Part shown: one piece after another, positions 32,576 through 41,144 of the stretch
How the letters are laid out: each line of letters begins with the position of its first letter
Numbering within the stretch: the stretch's first letter is position 1
NCBI GenBank assembly: GCA_963805255.1
Contig: CAWDTK010000019.1
Span: 434,001-498,000, forward strand
Reading direction: 5' to 3'
Origin: Bog-532 sp963805255
Lineage (GTDB): Bacteria; Actinomycetota; Actinomycetes; Streptosporangiales; Streptosporangiaceae
Length of the DNA: 64,000 nucleotides
Translations under genes and position numbers: made by a program
Notes under the pieces: model-generated
What the model was told of the DNA's origin: nothing
Seen by the model: the letters and a program-made list of their open reading frames with translations, nothing else
The model's database searches: none

Positions 32576-33694
32576 TCAAGCTCGCGCATATCGTGCGCGA
32601 GCTCGGCCCGGACGCGCGGCTGATACACAGCGGTCAGCACGCCGACGAGGAACTGTCGGGCGTCTTCCTCTCCGCCGCGAGGCTCCCCGGCCCGGAGCTC
32701 CTGTCGCCTCCAGCGCCCCGAGCGTGGCGATGTAGGGCGATGTCCACAGCTGGCGCAGGTACGTGCCGCACTGCATGGTGCCCTGGCCCCATCGTGTCCG
32801 CTGCCGGACCAGGCGGCGGATGTCGGGCAGGCCCTCCTGGTCGACGTAGGTGTCCTGGGTGTACTCGTTGCGGTGGCCCGTCATCAGCAGGTGCAGGCTG
32901 AGTTCGTAGTCTTCCAGCAGGGCACCGCGCCACGGCTCGCCGTACTCATCGGCCACCACGTCCAGCGCGGACAGGCGGCTGAACTGGCCGTTCCCGCCCA
33001 GCCCGACGCTCTTGGTGAACCTGCGCGCGGTCTGGATCGCCGAAATCGGGACCCGGAACTCCAGGTCCTGGAGCCGGACGAGGTTCTGCCCGAGCGCGTT
33101 CACGACCCGGCCCCGGTGCGGGAACGGGCGGGGATCATCGCGGTTGATCATCCGCACCTGGATCTGGACCGAGCCCACCACCGGGTCGCCGAACAGGCCG
33201 GGCCCCGCGCACACGCTGAGGCAGTTGGGCGCCGGCCGCCCGTCCGCGTCGATCACCCCGATGATCGCCCTCCGGCGGTCGGCGGCGGCCGGCAGCCATT
33301 CGTCCAGGGCCCGGTAGGCGGCATTCAGCGCGTGCCCCTTTCCGGTGCGTGCATCCGGAAAGCGGCGTGACAGGACGTGAACCAGCGGGTCGAACTGGGC
33401 GCGCATGGCGGCGATGACCCCGGTGCGGTCGTCGCTGCCGTCGTCGATGACCCAGACGTGCGCCTCGGGGAAGGTGGCCCGCAGGTAATCGATCGTCCCG
33501 CCGATCACCTGTTCCTCGTTCAGCGCCGGCACGAACAGATGCCAGCCGAGTACCCGCGCGTTCCCCGGCGGCCTTTCCCGGTACCGCGCGAACGGCACCA
33601 CGATGATCAGGACATACGTGATGAACGCGACGCTCATCAGCAGGGCGACCGCCTGGGCGAGGGCCACGGCGACCTGTACGAAGGGAGTGTTCAT
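32576..33694 (-). CDS. GT2-family membrane glycosyltransferase, 3'-truncated (copy 1)
   Basis: Starts MNTPFVQVAVALAQAVALLMSVAFITYVLIIVVPF, one transmembrane helix. The GT-A core follows: VPALNEEQVIGGTIDYL, VIDDGSDDRTG, ADGRPAPNC (position of the DxD-type motif, here DADG), GGNGQFSRLSAL, and LLEDYELSLHLLMTGH then RRLVRQRTRWGQG (the ED and QxxRW motifs of processive GT2 enzymes). The usual C-terminal membrane helices are missing. Homology stops at LWTSPYIATLGALE (about 32707), and the last ~45 residues are read antisense through the epimerase fragment. Coupled (TAATG) to the exosortase gene upstream. Confidence 0.83.
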   Translation of the reverse strand: MNTPFVQVAVALAQAVALLMSVAFITYVLIIVVPFARYRERPPGNARVLGWHLFVPALNEEQVIGGTIDYLRATFPEAHVWVIDDGSDDRTGVIAAMRAQFDPLVHVLSRRFPDARTGKGHALNAAYRALDEWLPAAADRRRAIIGVIDADGRPAPNCLSVCAGPGLFGDPVVGSVQIQVRMINRDDPRPFPHRGRVVNALGQNLVRLQDLEFRVPISAIQTARRFTKSVGLGGNGQFSRLSALDVVADEYGEPWRGALLEDYELSLHLLMTGHRNEYTQDTYVDQEGLPDIRRLVRQRTRWGQGTMQCGTYLRQLWTSPYIATLGALEATGAPGRGASRRRGRRPTVPRRRADRCVSAARPGRARARYARA

Positions 33695-34461
33695 TACGGT
33701 GTTGTTCTCCGATGCCGGCGAAGCAAGGCGGTGCTCAGCCGCAAGCCGTCCCGTGACGCGACGACGGCCGTGAGCAGCGCCAGGCTGATGGCGATGCAGA
33801 TGATGCTGACGATCGACCCCAGGACCAGGTGGCCGATCTGGTACCCGGTCCCTACGCCGGCCACCCGGATCGCCAGGGCGATCACCCCGATCCGCAGCAG
33901 GTTGCCCCCGACGAGCACGGCGGCTGACACCATGAGCGCCTTCGCGACGCGGCTCACCGGAAGCCTGCGCGGGACCATGAGCAGCATGCCCAGCCCGCAC
34001 AGCGGCACGATCAGCAGAGCCGAACTGCAGTCTGGCGTGATCTCCAGCCCGAACGCGCCGGACGTTCCCAGCCCGAACCAGACGATCGGCGCGCTGGAGG
34101 CGGCCAGTACCGGTGTGACAAGGTGGTAGATGTCCGCGGTGGCGTCCGCCTCCAGGTGCCGGAACTGGTACTGGAAGATGATCAGCGAGAGTGCGATCCC
34201 GGCCAGCACACCGACCGCCAGGATCCGGTTTCCGGTCCGGGCCGGCCGGCGAACCGTACCGTGCCGCCCGGTTCGCTGCGGCGCCCGGCGCCGCCCGGGC
34301 CGCCCGGACGGCGCGCTCGCGGCGTGCCTGCCAGGCACGCCGGGTTTGGGCCGGGGACCGCTCGGCTTGCGCACCCGGGGGGAGCTGTGCACGGCTTGAT
34401 GTCTCCCCCAATCGGGAAGAGAAAGCAGATGAGTCCGGCGAGGGCCGCCGCTCTGCGTCAT
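33694..34461 (-). CDS. exosortase/archaeosortase-family protein (copy 1)
   Basis: About 255 residues. A Pro/Arg-rich cytoplasmic N-terminus (~75 residues) precedes several membrane helices. The exosortase catalytic residues are recognisable: Cys in EITPDCSSALLIVPL, Arg in GNLLRIGVIAL, and His in GYQIGHLVLGS. These membrane proteases process C-terminal sorting signals (PEP-CTERM-like) on secreted proteins, usually beside glycan-synthesis genes. An actinobacterial subgroup such as XrtP is likely but not certain. The stop overlaps the GT2 start (TAATG). Start chosen at MTQSGGPRRTH; a longer start at 34524 is possible. A TACCCTATGCT stretch upstream is -10-like. Confidence 0.8.
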   Translation of the reverse strand: MTQSGGPRRTHLLSLPDWGRHQAVHSSPRVRKPSGPRPKPGVPGRHAASAPSGRPGRRRAPQRTGRHGTVRRPARTGNRILAVGVLAGIALSLIIFQYQFRHLEADATADIYHLVTPVLAASSAPIVWFGLGTSGAFGLEITPDCSSALLIVPLCGLGMLLMVPRRLPVSRVAKALMVSAAVLVGGNLLRIGVIALAIRVAGVGTGYQIGHLVLGSIVSIICIAISLALLTAVVASRDGLRLSTALLRRHRRTTP

Positions 34462-35210
34462 GGATACTCTGGGCAACGAATCGGGAGCATAGGGTAATCG
34501 GCAGGTGGTCAGCAACCCGGACACAGCAAGAGCGCAAAATTAAGGTGGCGGCCGGCCGCCCGCCATCCCGATCCCGGTCCGCCGCCCGGGCCAGCAGTCC
34601 CCCGCCGGGGGACACGCGATGGCGCCATTGGGCACGTTAACGGCGGCCTGCCAAGCCGGGCGCCGCCCGCAACGCAGCTTCCGGGCGCCGCCCGGAACGC
34701 AGCTTCCGGGCCACCTCCCGGACCCGCAAGGGCGCCTTTGGGTGTATCGGGGTGTGCGATGGCAAATGGGAAACCTCAACCGGGCCAGACGCCTGGCCGG
34801 TGACGTCCACGGGAGTGGTGTATGGGGTAGCTGATCCGGCTGTGACCGTTTCGTCCGGTGCCCGGCGTGTCGGCGTGAACCACGACGGCCACCTCGTGCT
34901 CCTTCGAAGTGCTCACGACGAGACGAAGGAGAACGAAGTGGCCGCACGTGATATTGTGCCGGTCCCGGGCCGCATACTGGCCGCGCAGATGACCGGGGAA
35001 TGTGCAAGCAGGCACACCAGGAACCCGCCATAATCGGCAGGCGAGGAGCAGCGTGGCTTCCGGGTCGTTAGCTGAGCCGGGTGCCCGCCGAACCGGGTAC
35101 GGTCCACCGGGCAACCGGCAACGTGTGGCTCGACGGGGAGCTTGGAGTCTTCTGCGCCGGGTCGCCAGCCGGGGAACGGCCCGCCCAAGCTGGCGACCCG
35201 AGTTTCCGCG
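34462..35210. other. spacer between exosortase and I36 genes (copy 1)
   Basis: About 750 bp with several overlapping short frames but no gene I can support. It contains a 25-bp tandem repeat (GGGCGCCGCCCGGAACGCAG followed by CTTCC) at about 34660-34710. The same spacer is at 37608-38355 in copy 2, with a 1-bp deletion near 38239. A plus-strand frame at 34752-35033 is open in both copies but has no similarity I recognise. Confidence 0.4.
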
Positions 35211-35765
35211 CTAGCAGTTCCGCACGGTGACGACTGACGTCCAGTTGCCGTCCGTGGCCTGACTGTAGGCCGGCGGCGTGGTGTAGATGAGCCTGCCGGC
35301 CTTGTTGTACATGCGCGCCCGCCTGCCCTTGGTCTGGTTATTGGCCCATGACCCAGTCCCGCTAAACGGGATCTGGTAAGAACCGCAGGCGTACATGTTG
35401 ATGGCTGTACCCCGGAAGTCCGTGCCGCTGTACGCACAGAAATAGCCGTAGTAGCAGAAGTTTTCGGCGGACTTCTTTCCCGGCAGAGCGACGACGGCAT
35501 ATGCCCCGTTGCTAAGGTCGATCTTGTTGATCGCGACCTGGGTTCCGCCCAGTCTGGAAATGTAGCCGTTGACTCGAGCTTGCAGTGCCGCCGCCTGGGT
35601 GCTGGTCAGGCCGAGGCTCTTTGTCTGTGTGCCAAAGTCCGGGTGGCTGCTGGCGGTGTTCGAGGAGGCGGTGGCCGTGCTCGTGGCCACCACCAGCGCG
35701 AAGAGCACGCCTGACAGTGTGAGTACCGCGCTAACGGTTCGACTACGGACATGCGCAGGAGTCAT
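35211..35765 (-). CDS. secreted peptidase-inhibitor I36-like protein (copy 1)
   Basis: A 184-residue exported protein. The signal peptide is about residues 1-34 (AVLTLSGVLFALVVATSTATA). The C-terminal half, NFCYYGYFCAYSGTDFRGTAINMYACGSYQIPF...GSWANNQTKGRRARMYN, is a beta/gamma-crystallin-like I36-type domain with paired cysteines (FCYYGYFC, YACGSY and the final RNC). I36 proteins include metalloprotease inhibitors of Streptomyces; inhibition is not established here. No C-terminal transmembrane sorting signal is present, so it is not an obvious exosortase substrate. Confidence 0.84.
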   Translation of the reverse strand: MTPAHVRSRTVSAVLTLSGVLFALVVATSTATASSNTASSHPDFGTQTKSLGLTSTQAAALQARVNGYISRLGGTQVAINKIDLSNGAYAVVALPGKKSAENFCYYGYFCAYSGTDFRGTAINMYACGSYQIPFSGTGSWANNQTKGRRARMYNKAGRLIYTTPPAYSQATDGNWTSVVTVRNC

Positions 35766-35817
35766 CGAGTACCTTGCCTTTCCGGGATGGTAGGAAGGCT
35801 AACGCTCTCAGCGTCGC

Positions 35818-36840
35818 TCAAGTCCCACCGCACCGCAACGCTGCGCGGCCAGCCTCCAGCGCCCCGAGCGTGGCGATGTAGGGCGATGTCCACAGCTGGC
35901 GCAGGTACGTGCCGCACTGCATGGTGCCCTGGCCCCATCGTGTCCGCTGCCGGACCAGGCGGCGGATGTCGGGCAGGCCCTCCTGGTCGACGTAGGTGTC
36001 CTGGGTGTACTCGTTGCGGTGGCCCGTCATCAGCAGGTGCAGGCTGAGTTCGTAGTCTTCCAGCAGGGCACCGCGCCACGGCTCGCCGTACTCATCGGCC
36101 ACCACGTCCAGCGCGGACAGGCGGCTGAACTGGCCGTTCCCGCCCAGCCCGACGCTCTTGGTGAACCTGCGCGCGGTCTGGATCGCCGAAATCGGGACCC
36201 GGAACTCCAGGTCCTGGAGCCGGACGAGGTTCTGCCCGAGCGCGTTCACGACCCGGCCCCGGTGCGGGAACGGGCGGGGATCATCGCGGTTGATCATCCG
36301 CACCTGGATCTGGACCGAGCCCACCACCGGGTCGCCGAACAGGCCGGGCCCCGCGCACACGCTGAGGCAGTTGGGCGCCGGCCGCCCGTCCGCGTCGATC
36401 ACCCCGATGATCGCCCTCCGGCGGTCGGCGGCGGCCGGCAGCCATTCGTCCAGGGCCCGGTAGGCGGCATTCAGCGCGTGCCCCTTTCCGGTGCGTGCAT
36501 CCGGAAAGCGGCGTGACAGGACGTGAACCAGCGGGTCGAACTGGGCGCGCATGGCGGCGATGACCCCGGTGCGGTCGTCGCTGCCGTCGTCGATGACCCA
36601 GACGTGCGCCTCGGGGAAGGTGGCCCGCAGGTAATCGATCGTCCCGCCGATCACCTGTTCCTCGTTCAGCGCCGGCACGAACAGATGCCAGCCGAGTACC
36701 CGCGCGTTCCCCGGCGGCCTTTCCCGGTACCGCGCGAACGGCACCACGATGATCAGGACATACGTGATGAACGCGACGCTCATCAGCAGGGCGACCGCCT
36801 GGGCGAGGGCCACGGCGACCTGTACGAAGGGAGTGTTCAT
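35818..36840 (-). CDS. GT2-family membrane glycosyltransferase, 3'-truncated (copy 2)
   Basis: Same protein as copy 1 up to LWTSPYIATLGALEA, then a different 7-residue end (GRAALRCGGT region) read from the upstream region of the first unit's I36 gene. Both copies therefore stop homology at the same base, showing the gene was already truncated when the unit was duplicated, or that the duplication endpoint is the truncation point. All catalytic motifs visible in copy 1 are present. Confidence 0.83.
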   Translation of the reverse strand: MNTPFVQVAVALAQAVALLMSVAFITYVLIIVVPFARYRERPPGNARVLGWHLFVPALNEEQVIGGTIDYLRATFPEAHVWVIDDGSDDRTGVIAAMRAQFDPLVHVLSRRFPDARTGKGHALNAAYRALDEWLPAAADRRRAIIGVIDADGRPAPNCLSVCAGPGLFGDPVVGSVQIQVRMINRDDPRPFPHRGRVVNALGQNLVRLQDLEFRVPISAIQTARRFTKSVGLGGNGQFSRLSALDVVADEYGEPWRGALLEDYELSLHLLMTGHRNEYTQDTYVDQEGLPDIRRLVRQRTRWGQGTMQCGTYLRQLWTSPYIATLGALEAGRAALRCGGT

Positions 36841-37607
36841 TACGGTGTTGTTCTCCGATGCCGGCGAAGCAAGGCGGTGCTCAGCCGCAAGCCGTCCCGT
36901 GACGCGACGACGGCCGTGAGCAGCGCCAGGCTGATGGCGATGCAGATGATGCTGACGATCGACCCCAGGACCAGGTGGCCGATCTGGTACCCGGTCCCTA
37001 CGCCGGCCACCCGGATCGCCAGGGCGATCACCCCGATCCGCAGCAGGTTGCCCCCGACGAGCACGGCGGCTGACACCATGAGCGCCTTCGCGACGCGGCT
37101 CACCGGAAGCCTGCGCGGGACCATGAGCAGCATGCCCAGCCCGCACAGCGGCACGATCAGCAGAGCCGAACTGCAGTCTGGCGTGATCTCCAGCCCGAAC
37201 GCGCCGGACGTTCCCAGCCCGAACCAGACGATCGGCGCGCTGGAGGCGGCCAGTACCGGTGTGACAAGGTGGTAGATGTCCGCGGTGGCGTCCGCCTCCA
37301 GGTGCCGGAACTGGTACTGGAAGATGATCAGCGAGAGTGCGATCCCGGCCAGCACACCGACCGCCAGGATCCGGTTTCCGGTCCGGGCCGGCCGGCGAAC
37401 CGTACCGTGCCGCCCGGTTCGCTGCGGCGCCCGGCGCCGCCCGGGCCGCCCGGACGGCGCGCTCGCGGCGTGCCTGCCAGGCACGCCGGGTTTGGGCCGG
37501 GGACCGCTCGGCTTGCGCACCCGGGGGGAGCTGTGCACGGCTTGATGTCTCCCCCAATCGGGAAGAGAAAGCAGATGAGTCCGGCGAGGGCCGCCGCTCT
37601 GCGTCAT
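36840..37607 (-). CDS. exosortase/archaeosortase-family protein (copy 2)
   Basis: Protein sequence identical to copy 1 as far as I can see, with the same Cys/Arg/His catalytic residues and the same TAATG coupling to the GT2 copy downstream. Start by analogy at MTQSGGP. Confidence 0.8.
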   Translation of the reverse strand: MTQSGGPRRTHLLSLPDWGRHQAVHSSPRVRKPSGPRPKPGVPGRHAASAPSGRPGRRRAPQRTGRHGTVRRPARTGNRILAVGVLAGIALSLIIFQYQFRHLEADATADIYHLVTPVLAASSAPIVWFGLGTSGAFGLEITPDCSSALLIVPLCGLGMLLMVPRRLPVSRVAKALMVSAAVLVGGNLLRIGVIALAIRVAGVGTGYQIGHLVLGSIVSIICIAISLALLTAVVASRDGLRLSTALLRRHRRTTP

Positions 37608-38355
37608 GGATACTCTGGGCAACGAATCGGGAGCATAGGGTAATCGGCAGGTGGTCAGCAACCCGGACACAGCAAGAGCGCAAAATTAAGGTGGCGGCCG
37701 GCCGCCCGCCATCCCGATCCCGGTCCGCCGCCCGGGCCAGCAGTCCCTCGCCGGGGGACACGCGATGGCGCCATTGGGCACGTTAACGGCGGCCTGCCAA
37801 GCCGGGCGCCGCCCGGAACGCAGCTTCCGGGCGCCGCCCGGAACGCAGCTTCCGGGCCACCTCCCGGACCCGCAAGGGCGCCTTTGGGTGTATCGGGGTG
37901 TGCGATGGCAAATGGGAAACCTCAACCGGGCCAGACGCCTGGCCGGTGACGTCCACGGGAGTGGTGTATGGGGTAGCTGATCCGGCTGTGACCGTTTCGT
38001 CCGGTGCCCGGCGTGTCGGCGTGAACCACGACGGCCACCTCGTGCTCCTTCGAAGTGCTCACGACGAGACGAAGGAGAACGAAGTGGCCGCACGTGATAT
38101 TGTGCCGGTCCCGGGCCGCATACTGGCCGCGCAGATGACCGGGGAATGTGCAAGCAGGCACACCAGGAACCCGCCATAATCGGCAGGCGAGGAGCAGCGT
38201 GGCTTCCGGGTCGTTAGCTGAGCCGGGTGCCCGCCGAACGGGTACGGTCCACCGGGCAACCGGCAACGTGTGGCTCGACGAGGAGCTTGGAGTCTTCTGC
38301 GCCGGGTCGCCAGCCGGGGAACGGCCCGCCCAAGCTGGCGACCCGAGTTTCCGCG

Positions 38356-38910
38356 CTAGCAGTTCCGCACGGTGACGACTGACGTCCAGTTGCCGTCCGT
38401 GGCCTGACTGTAGGCCGGCGGCGTGGTGTAGATGAGCCTGCCGGCCTTGTTGTACATGCGCGCCCGCCTGCCCTTGGTCTGGTTATTGGCCCATGACCCA
38501 GTCCCGCTAAACGGGATCTGGTAAGAACCGCAGGCGTACATGTTGATGGCTGTACCCCGGAAGTCCGTGCCGCTGTACGCACAGAAATAGCCGTAGTAGC
38601 AGAAGTTTTCGGCGGACTTCTTTCCCGGCAGAGCGACGACGGCATATGCCCCGTTGCTAAGGTCGATCTTGTTGATCGCGACCTGGGTTCCGCCCAGTCT
38701 GGAAATGTAGCCGTTGACTCGAGCTTGCAGTGCCTCCGCCTGGGTGCTGGTCAGGCCGAGGCTCTTTGTCTGTGTGCCAAAGTCCGGGTGGCTGCTGGCG
38801 GTGTTCGAGGAGGCGGTGGCCGTGCTCGTGGCCACCACCAGCGCGAAGAGCACGCCTGACAGTGTGAGTACCGCGCTAACGGTTCGACTACGGACATGCG
38901 CAGGAGTCAT
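38356..38910 (-). CDS. secreted peptidase-inhibitor I36-like protein (copy 2)
   Basis: Identical to copy 1 apart from one Ala to Glu change in the stretch TSTQAxALQARVNGYI. The signal peptide and all cysteines are conserved. The upstream region is the same as in copy 1 down to the unit boundary near 38998. Confidence 0.84.
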   Translation of the reverse strand: MTPAHVRSRTVSAVLTLSGVLFALVVATSTATASSNTASSHPDFGTQTKSLGLTSTQAEALQARVNGYISRLGGTQVAINKIDLSNGAYAVVALPGKKSAENFCYYGYFCAYSGTDFRGTAINMYACGSYQIPFSGTGSWANNQTKGRRARMYNKAGRLIYTTPPAYSQATDGNWTSVVTVRNC

Positions 38911-39087
38911 CGAGTACCTTGCCTTTCCGGGATGGTAGGAAGGCTAACGCTCTCAGCGTCGCTCAAGTCCCACCGCACCGCAACGCTGGCGCGGCCAGCG
39001 CCCGGAGCATGCCCACCTCGTGGGCCCCCGGGACGCCCCGCCGCCGAGCACGAATGCCGTTGTCACCCGGCTACCTCCGCACGATCC

Positions 39088-39588
39088 TTACCAGCGGAGC
39101 TGGGCGATTGTGTCGTAGTCCGCCGCGGAGTACCCGACCAGCCCGTCCGAAAGCGCGAAGATCCATTCCGCCACGCCCAGGGACAACGCCAGGCGGCTGC
39201 ATCGTGCGCAGAAGTGCGGGTCGGTCAGCCGGACGGAATCGTCGGCCTCGAGCCGCACGTAGATGAGCTTCGCGCCCTGCAGCATCTTCCAGCCGTCGCC
39301 CTCCCGGGCGAGGTTGATGCCCCGCTGCTCGGCGTGCGTCCGGCAATTGTCGTGCACGCCGAACTGCGCGTACTTGCAGTAGCAGTGGTCCTCGCCGGGG
39401 AAGGGCACGCCATTGGTGCCCCAGGCGACCATGCTGCCGTCTTTGACCAGGACGGCGGCGTGCCGGGTCCGGGCATGGGAGTCCTTGGCGAGCCCGGCGG
39501 CCCGCTCCACCATTTCTTCTGCCTCATGGCTTTCGTGCCGTTTCAGCGGCCGCCATTCGGGCCGATGCCCTGGTTCCACCTCGATCAC
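39088..39588 (-). CDS. CMP/dCMP deaminase-like zinc protein
   Basis: A 166-residue protein with the cytidine/deoxycytidylate deaminase zinc signature: NCRTHAEQRGINLA (His plus catalytic Glu) and PHFCARCSRLALSLGV (CxxC). HAAVLVKDGSMVAWGTNG is the usual strand region. An additional Cys/His-rich loop (EDHCYCKYAQFGVHDNC) could bind a second metal or be structural. The substrate (cytidine, dCMP or another amine) is not determined. The gene starts at 39588 and ends about 90 bp beyond the exosortase duplication. Confidence 0.84.
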   Translation of the reverse strand: MIEVEPGHRPEWRPLKRHESHEAEEMVERAAGLAKDSHARTRHAAVLVKDGSMVAWGTNGVPFPGEDHCYCKYAQFGVHDNCRTHAEQRGINLAREGDGWKMLQGAKLIYVRLEADDSVRLTDPHFCARCSRLALSLGVAEWIFALSDGLVGYSAADYDTIAQLRW

Positions 39589-39710
39589 CCCTTCGCGCGA
39601 AGACTATTAGTAGGCAGGAAACGGCGACTTGGCCAGCCATCCGCGCGTTACGGGATGGTTGACTTAATCACATGGTCCCAGCGGGCGCACTAACCCCCGG
39701 GGTGGGCGTC

Positions 39711-40037
39711 TCAGTGGCCAGAGCCGCCCGCGACCTCGTACGACCACAGCTCGCTGTCCGTCCCGACCGGGGGCGGAGCCTCGCCGCCGCTCCGTTCGGC
39801 TGCGGACCGATGCCCGTGGCCGAAGGCCGGTGAATGCAGCCAGGCCTGGAACGAGGCCTCATCCCGCCACCGCGTCACCACCAGCCAGGTCAGTCGCTCG
39901 TCGGTCGGCTTGAGCAGTTCGAAGCCCTCGAAGCCCGCCTGGTCATCGACGGCGCCCGCGCGGGCCGCGAACCGGCGGGCCAGTTCGTCCCCGCTGTCCG
40001 CCGGGACGGTAATCGCGTTGATCTTCACGACGGTCAT
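39711..40037 (-). CDS. haem-degrading monooxygenase-like ABM protein (MhuD/IsdG type)
   Basis: A 108-residue protein starting MTVVKINAITVPADSGDELARRFAARAGAV. VKINAI (Asn), WLVVTRWRDEASFQAWL (Trp) and a His-containing GHGHR segment match the residue set of MhuD/IsdG-type haem oxygenases. Dimeric ferredoxin-like fold expected. Start at 40037; MIDS extends it to 40049. Its upstream end is divergent from the coiled-coil gene. Confidence 0.84.
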   Translation of the reverse strand: MTVVKINAITVPADSGDELARRFAARAGAVDDQAGFEGFELLKPTDERLTWLVVTRWRDEASFQAWLHSPAFGHGHRSAAERSGGEAPPPVGTDSELWSYEVAGGSGH

Positions 40038-40143
40038 GCTGTCGATCATGCCAGCCCGGCCCGTCGGGCTACTCTTCCGGGCCGGGCGGACACCGTCACC
40101 GCGGGCGGCGGTCAGGCTTTCAGTATCGGGGAACCATAGAGAA

Positions 40144-41076
40144 GTGGCCGCCCATGACGCCGACAGTGCCGTGGTGCGCGAGGCCGTGGCGGAGCTGTAC
40201 GCCGGCGATCCCGCCGGGTTCGTCCGGCGCCGCGGCGACCTCGCGGCCCGCGCGCGTGCGTCCGGCGACGGGACGGCCGCGAAGGAGATCGCGAGCCTGC
40301 GCAAGCCGACCCGCGCGGCGTGGGTCGTCAACCTGCTGGTGCGCACGGATCCCGGCGCTGCGTCCCGGCTGGCCGAGCTCGGCGACGATCTGCGTGCCGC
40401 GGGCCGCTCGCTGGACGGCCGGAAGCTGCGTGAGCTGTCGCAGGCGCGCCGTGCCCTGATCACCGCACTGACCAGGCAGGCGCTGGCCGGCGCCGGGCAG
40501 CGCGACGCGCCCGTCGCCCTCCAGGAGGCGGTGACCGCCACCCTCAGCGCCGCGGTGGCCGATCCGCAGGTCGCGGCGGAACTGGCGGCGGGAACCCTGG
40601 TCCGCCCGGTCGAGCGGGCCGGCTCCGGCTTCGGCCCCGCCGGCGACATCGGTGACGCCGGCCCCGCCGCGGACGCCGGGGACGCAGCCGGGGCCGGGGC
40701 CCCGCCCGGCATCGCCCCGCCCGCGCGGAAGCGGGCCGGGCCGGACCGGGCCGGGCGCGAGCGGGCGGAGCGCGAACGGGCCGAGCAGGAACGGGCCGAA
40801 CGGGCCCGGGCGGAACGGAAACGGCGGCTCGAGGTGATCGCGGCCGCGCAGCGGGCGGTCGGCCAGGCCGGCCGGGCGGTGGATGCCGCGCAATCTGCCG
40901 AACGGTCCCGCGCGGAGGCCGTCCACCGGCTCGAGCAGCAGCTGGAAGACGCCCAGGACCGGCTGGCCGAGGCGAAGCGCGCCGCCCGGGCAGCCGCCGC
41001 GGCGCTGCGGGACGCGCGCCGGGCCCTCGACCGGCTCGCCCCGCGGGGGCCCGGCGGGCCCGGCGGGCCGGTTTAG
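40144..41076 (+). CDS. coiled-coil protein, function unknown
   Basis: About 310 residues from GTG 40144. The N-terminal ~160 residues are helical (VREAVAELYAGDPAGFVRRRGDLAARARASGD, KEIASLRKPTRAAWVVNLLVR), resembling a conserved actinobacterial family whose name I do not know. A Gly/Ala/Pro linker follows. Then comes a long charged coiled coil (residues ~195-300) rich in ERAERE and RLEQQLEDAQDRLAEAKRAA. No transmembrane helix. Divergent from the MhuD-like gene. Confidence 0.68.
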   Translation: MAAHDADSAVVREAVAELYAGDPAGFVRRRGDLAARARASGDGTAAKEIASLRKPTRAAWVVNLLVRTDPGAASRLAELGDDLRAAGRSLDGRKLRELSQARRALITALTRQALAGAGQRDAPVALQEAVTATLSAAVADPQVAAELAAGTLVRPVERAGSGFGPAGDIGDAGPAADAGDAAGAGAPPGIAPPARKRAGPDRAGRERAERERAEQERAERARAERKRRLEVIAAAQRAVGQAGRAVDAAQSAERSRAEAVHRLEQQLEDAQDRLAEAKRAARAAAAALRDARRALDRLAPRGPGGPGGPV

Positions 41077-41144
41077 CGGGCGCCGGCCGCCACCCGTGCG
41101 CGCCGGTTTCACGCTGAGCAGGTTTTTCGGGCAATCTGGGGATC

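Larger units (their letters stand above)
29101..32706 (+). pseudogene. wecB: UDP-GlcNAc 2-epimerase gene, split by IS elements and truncated
   Basis: The 5' end is ATG 29101 (MRNNSERPYIAVVVG). After the IS4-family element it continues in frame as TRPEIVKLAHIVRELGPDAR, then LIHSGQHADEELSGVFL, to about 32706. Joined, VVVGTRPEIVKL and SGQHADEEL match the N-terminal Rossmann start and the (T/S)GQH motif of the WecB/MnaA family. The remaining ~300 residues are lost: the sequence runs directly into the truncated end of a glycosyltransferase gene on the opposite strand. The enzyme would have made UDP-ManNAc for surface glycans. Confidence 0.84.
32707..38998. repeat. two direct tandem copies of a 3146-bp unit
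   Basis: Bases 32707-35852 and 35853-38998 are near identical. Each unit runs from the truncated end of a GT2 gene, through an exosortase-family gene and a ~750-bp spacer, to an I36-type secreted protein gene and its upstream region. I saw only scattered substitutions (for example one giving Ala/Glu in the I36 protein) and two compensating 1-bp indels, near 35098/38239 and 35842/38988. The junction lies in a short shared GGCCAGC/GCCTCCAGC region. Confidence 0.95.

Noticed and set aside
34540..35033. Long frames on both strands in the duplicated spacer
   Set aside because: Composition is that of random GC-rich reading frames. Being present in both copies is explained by the recent duplication, not by selection.
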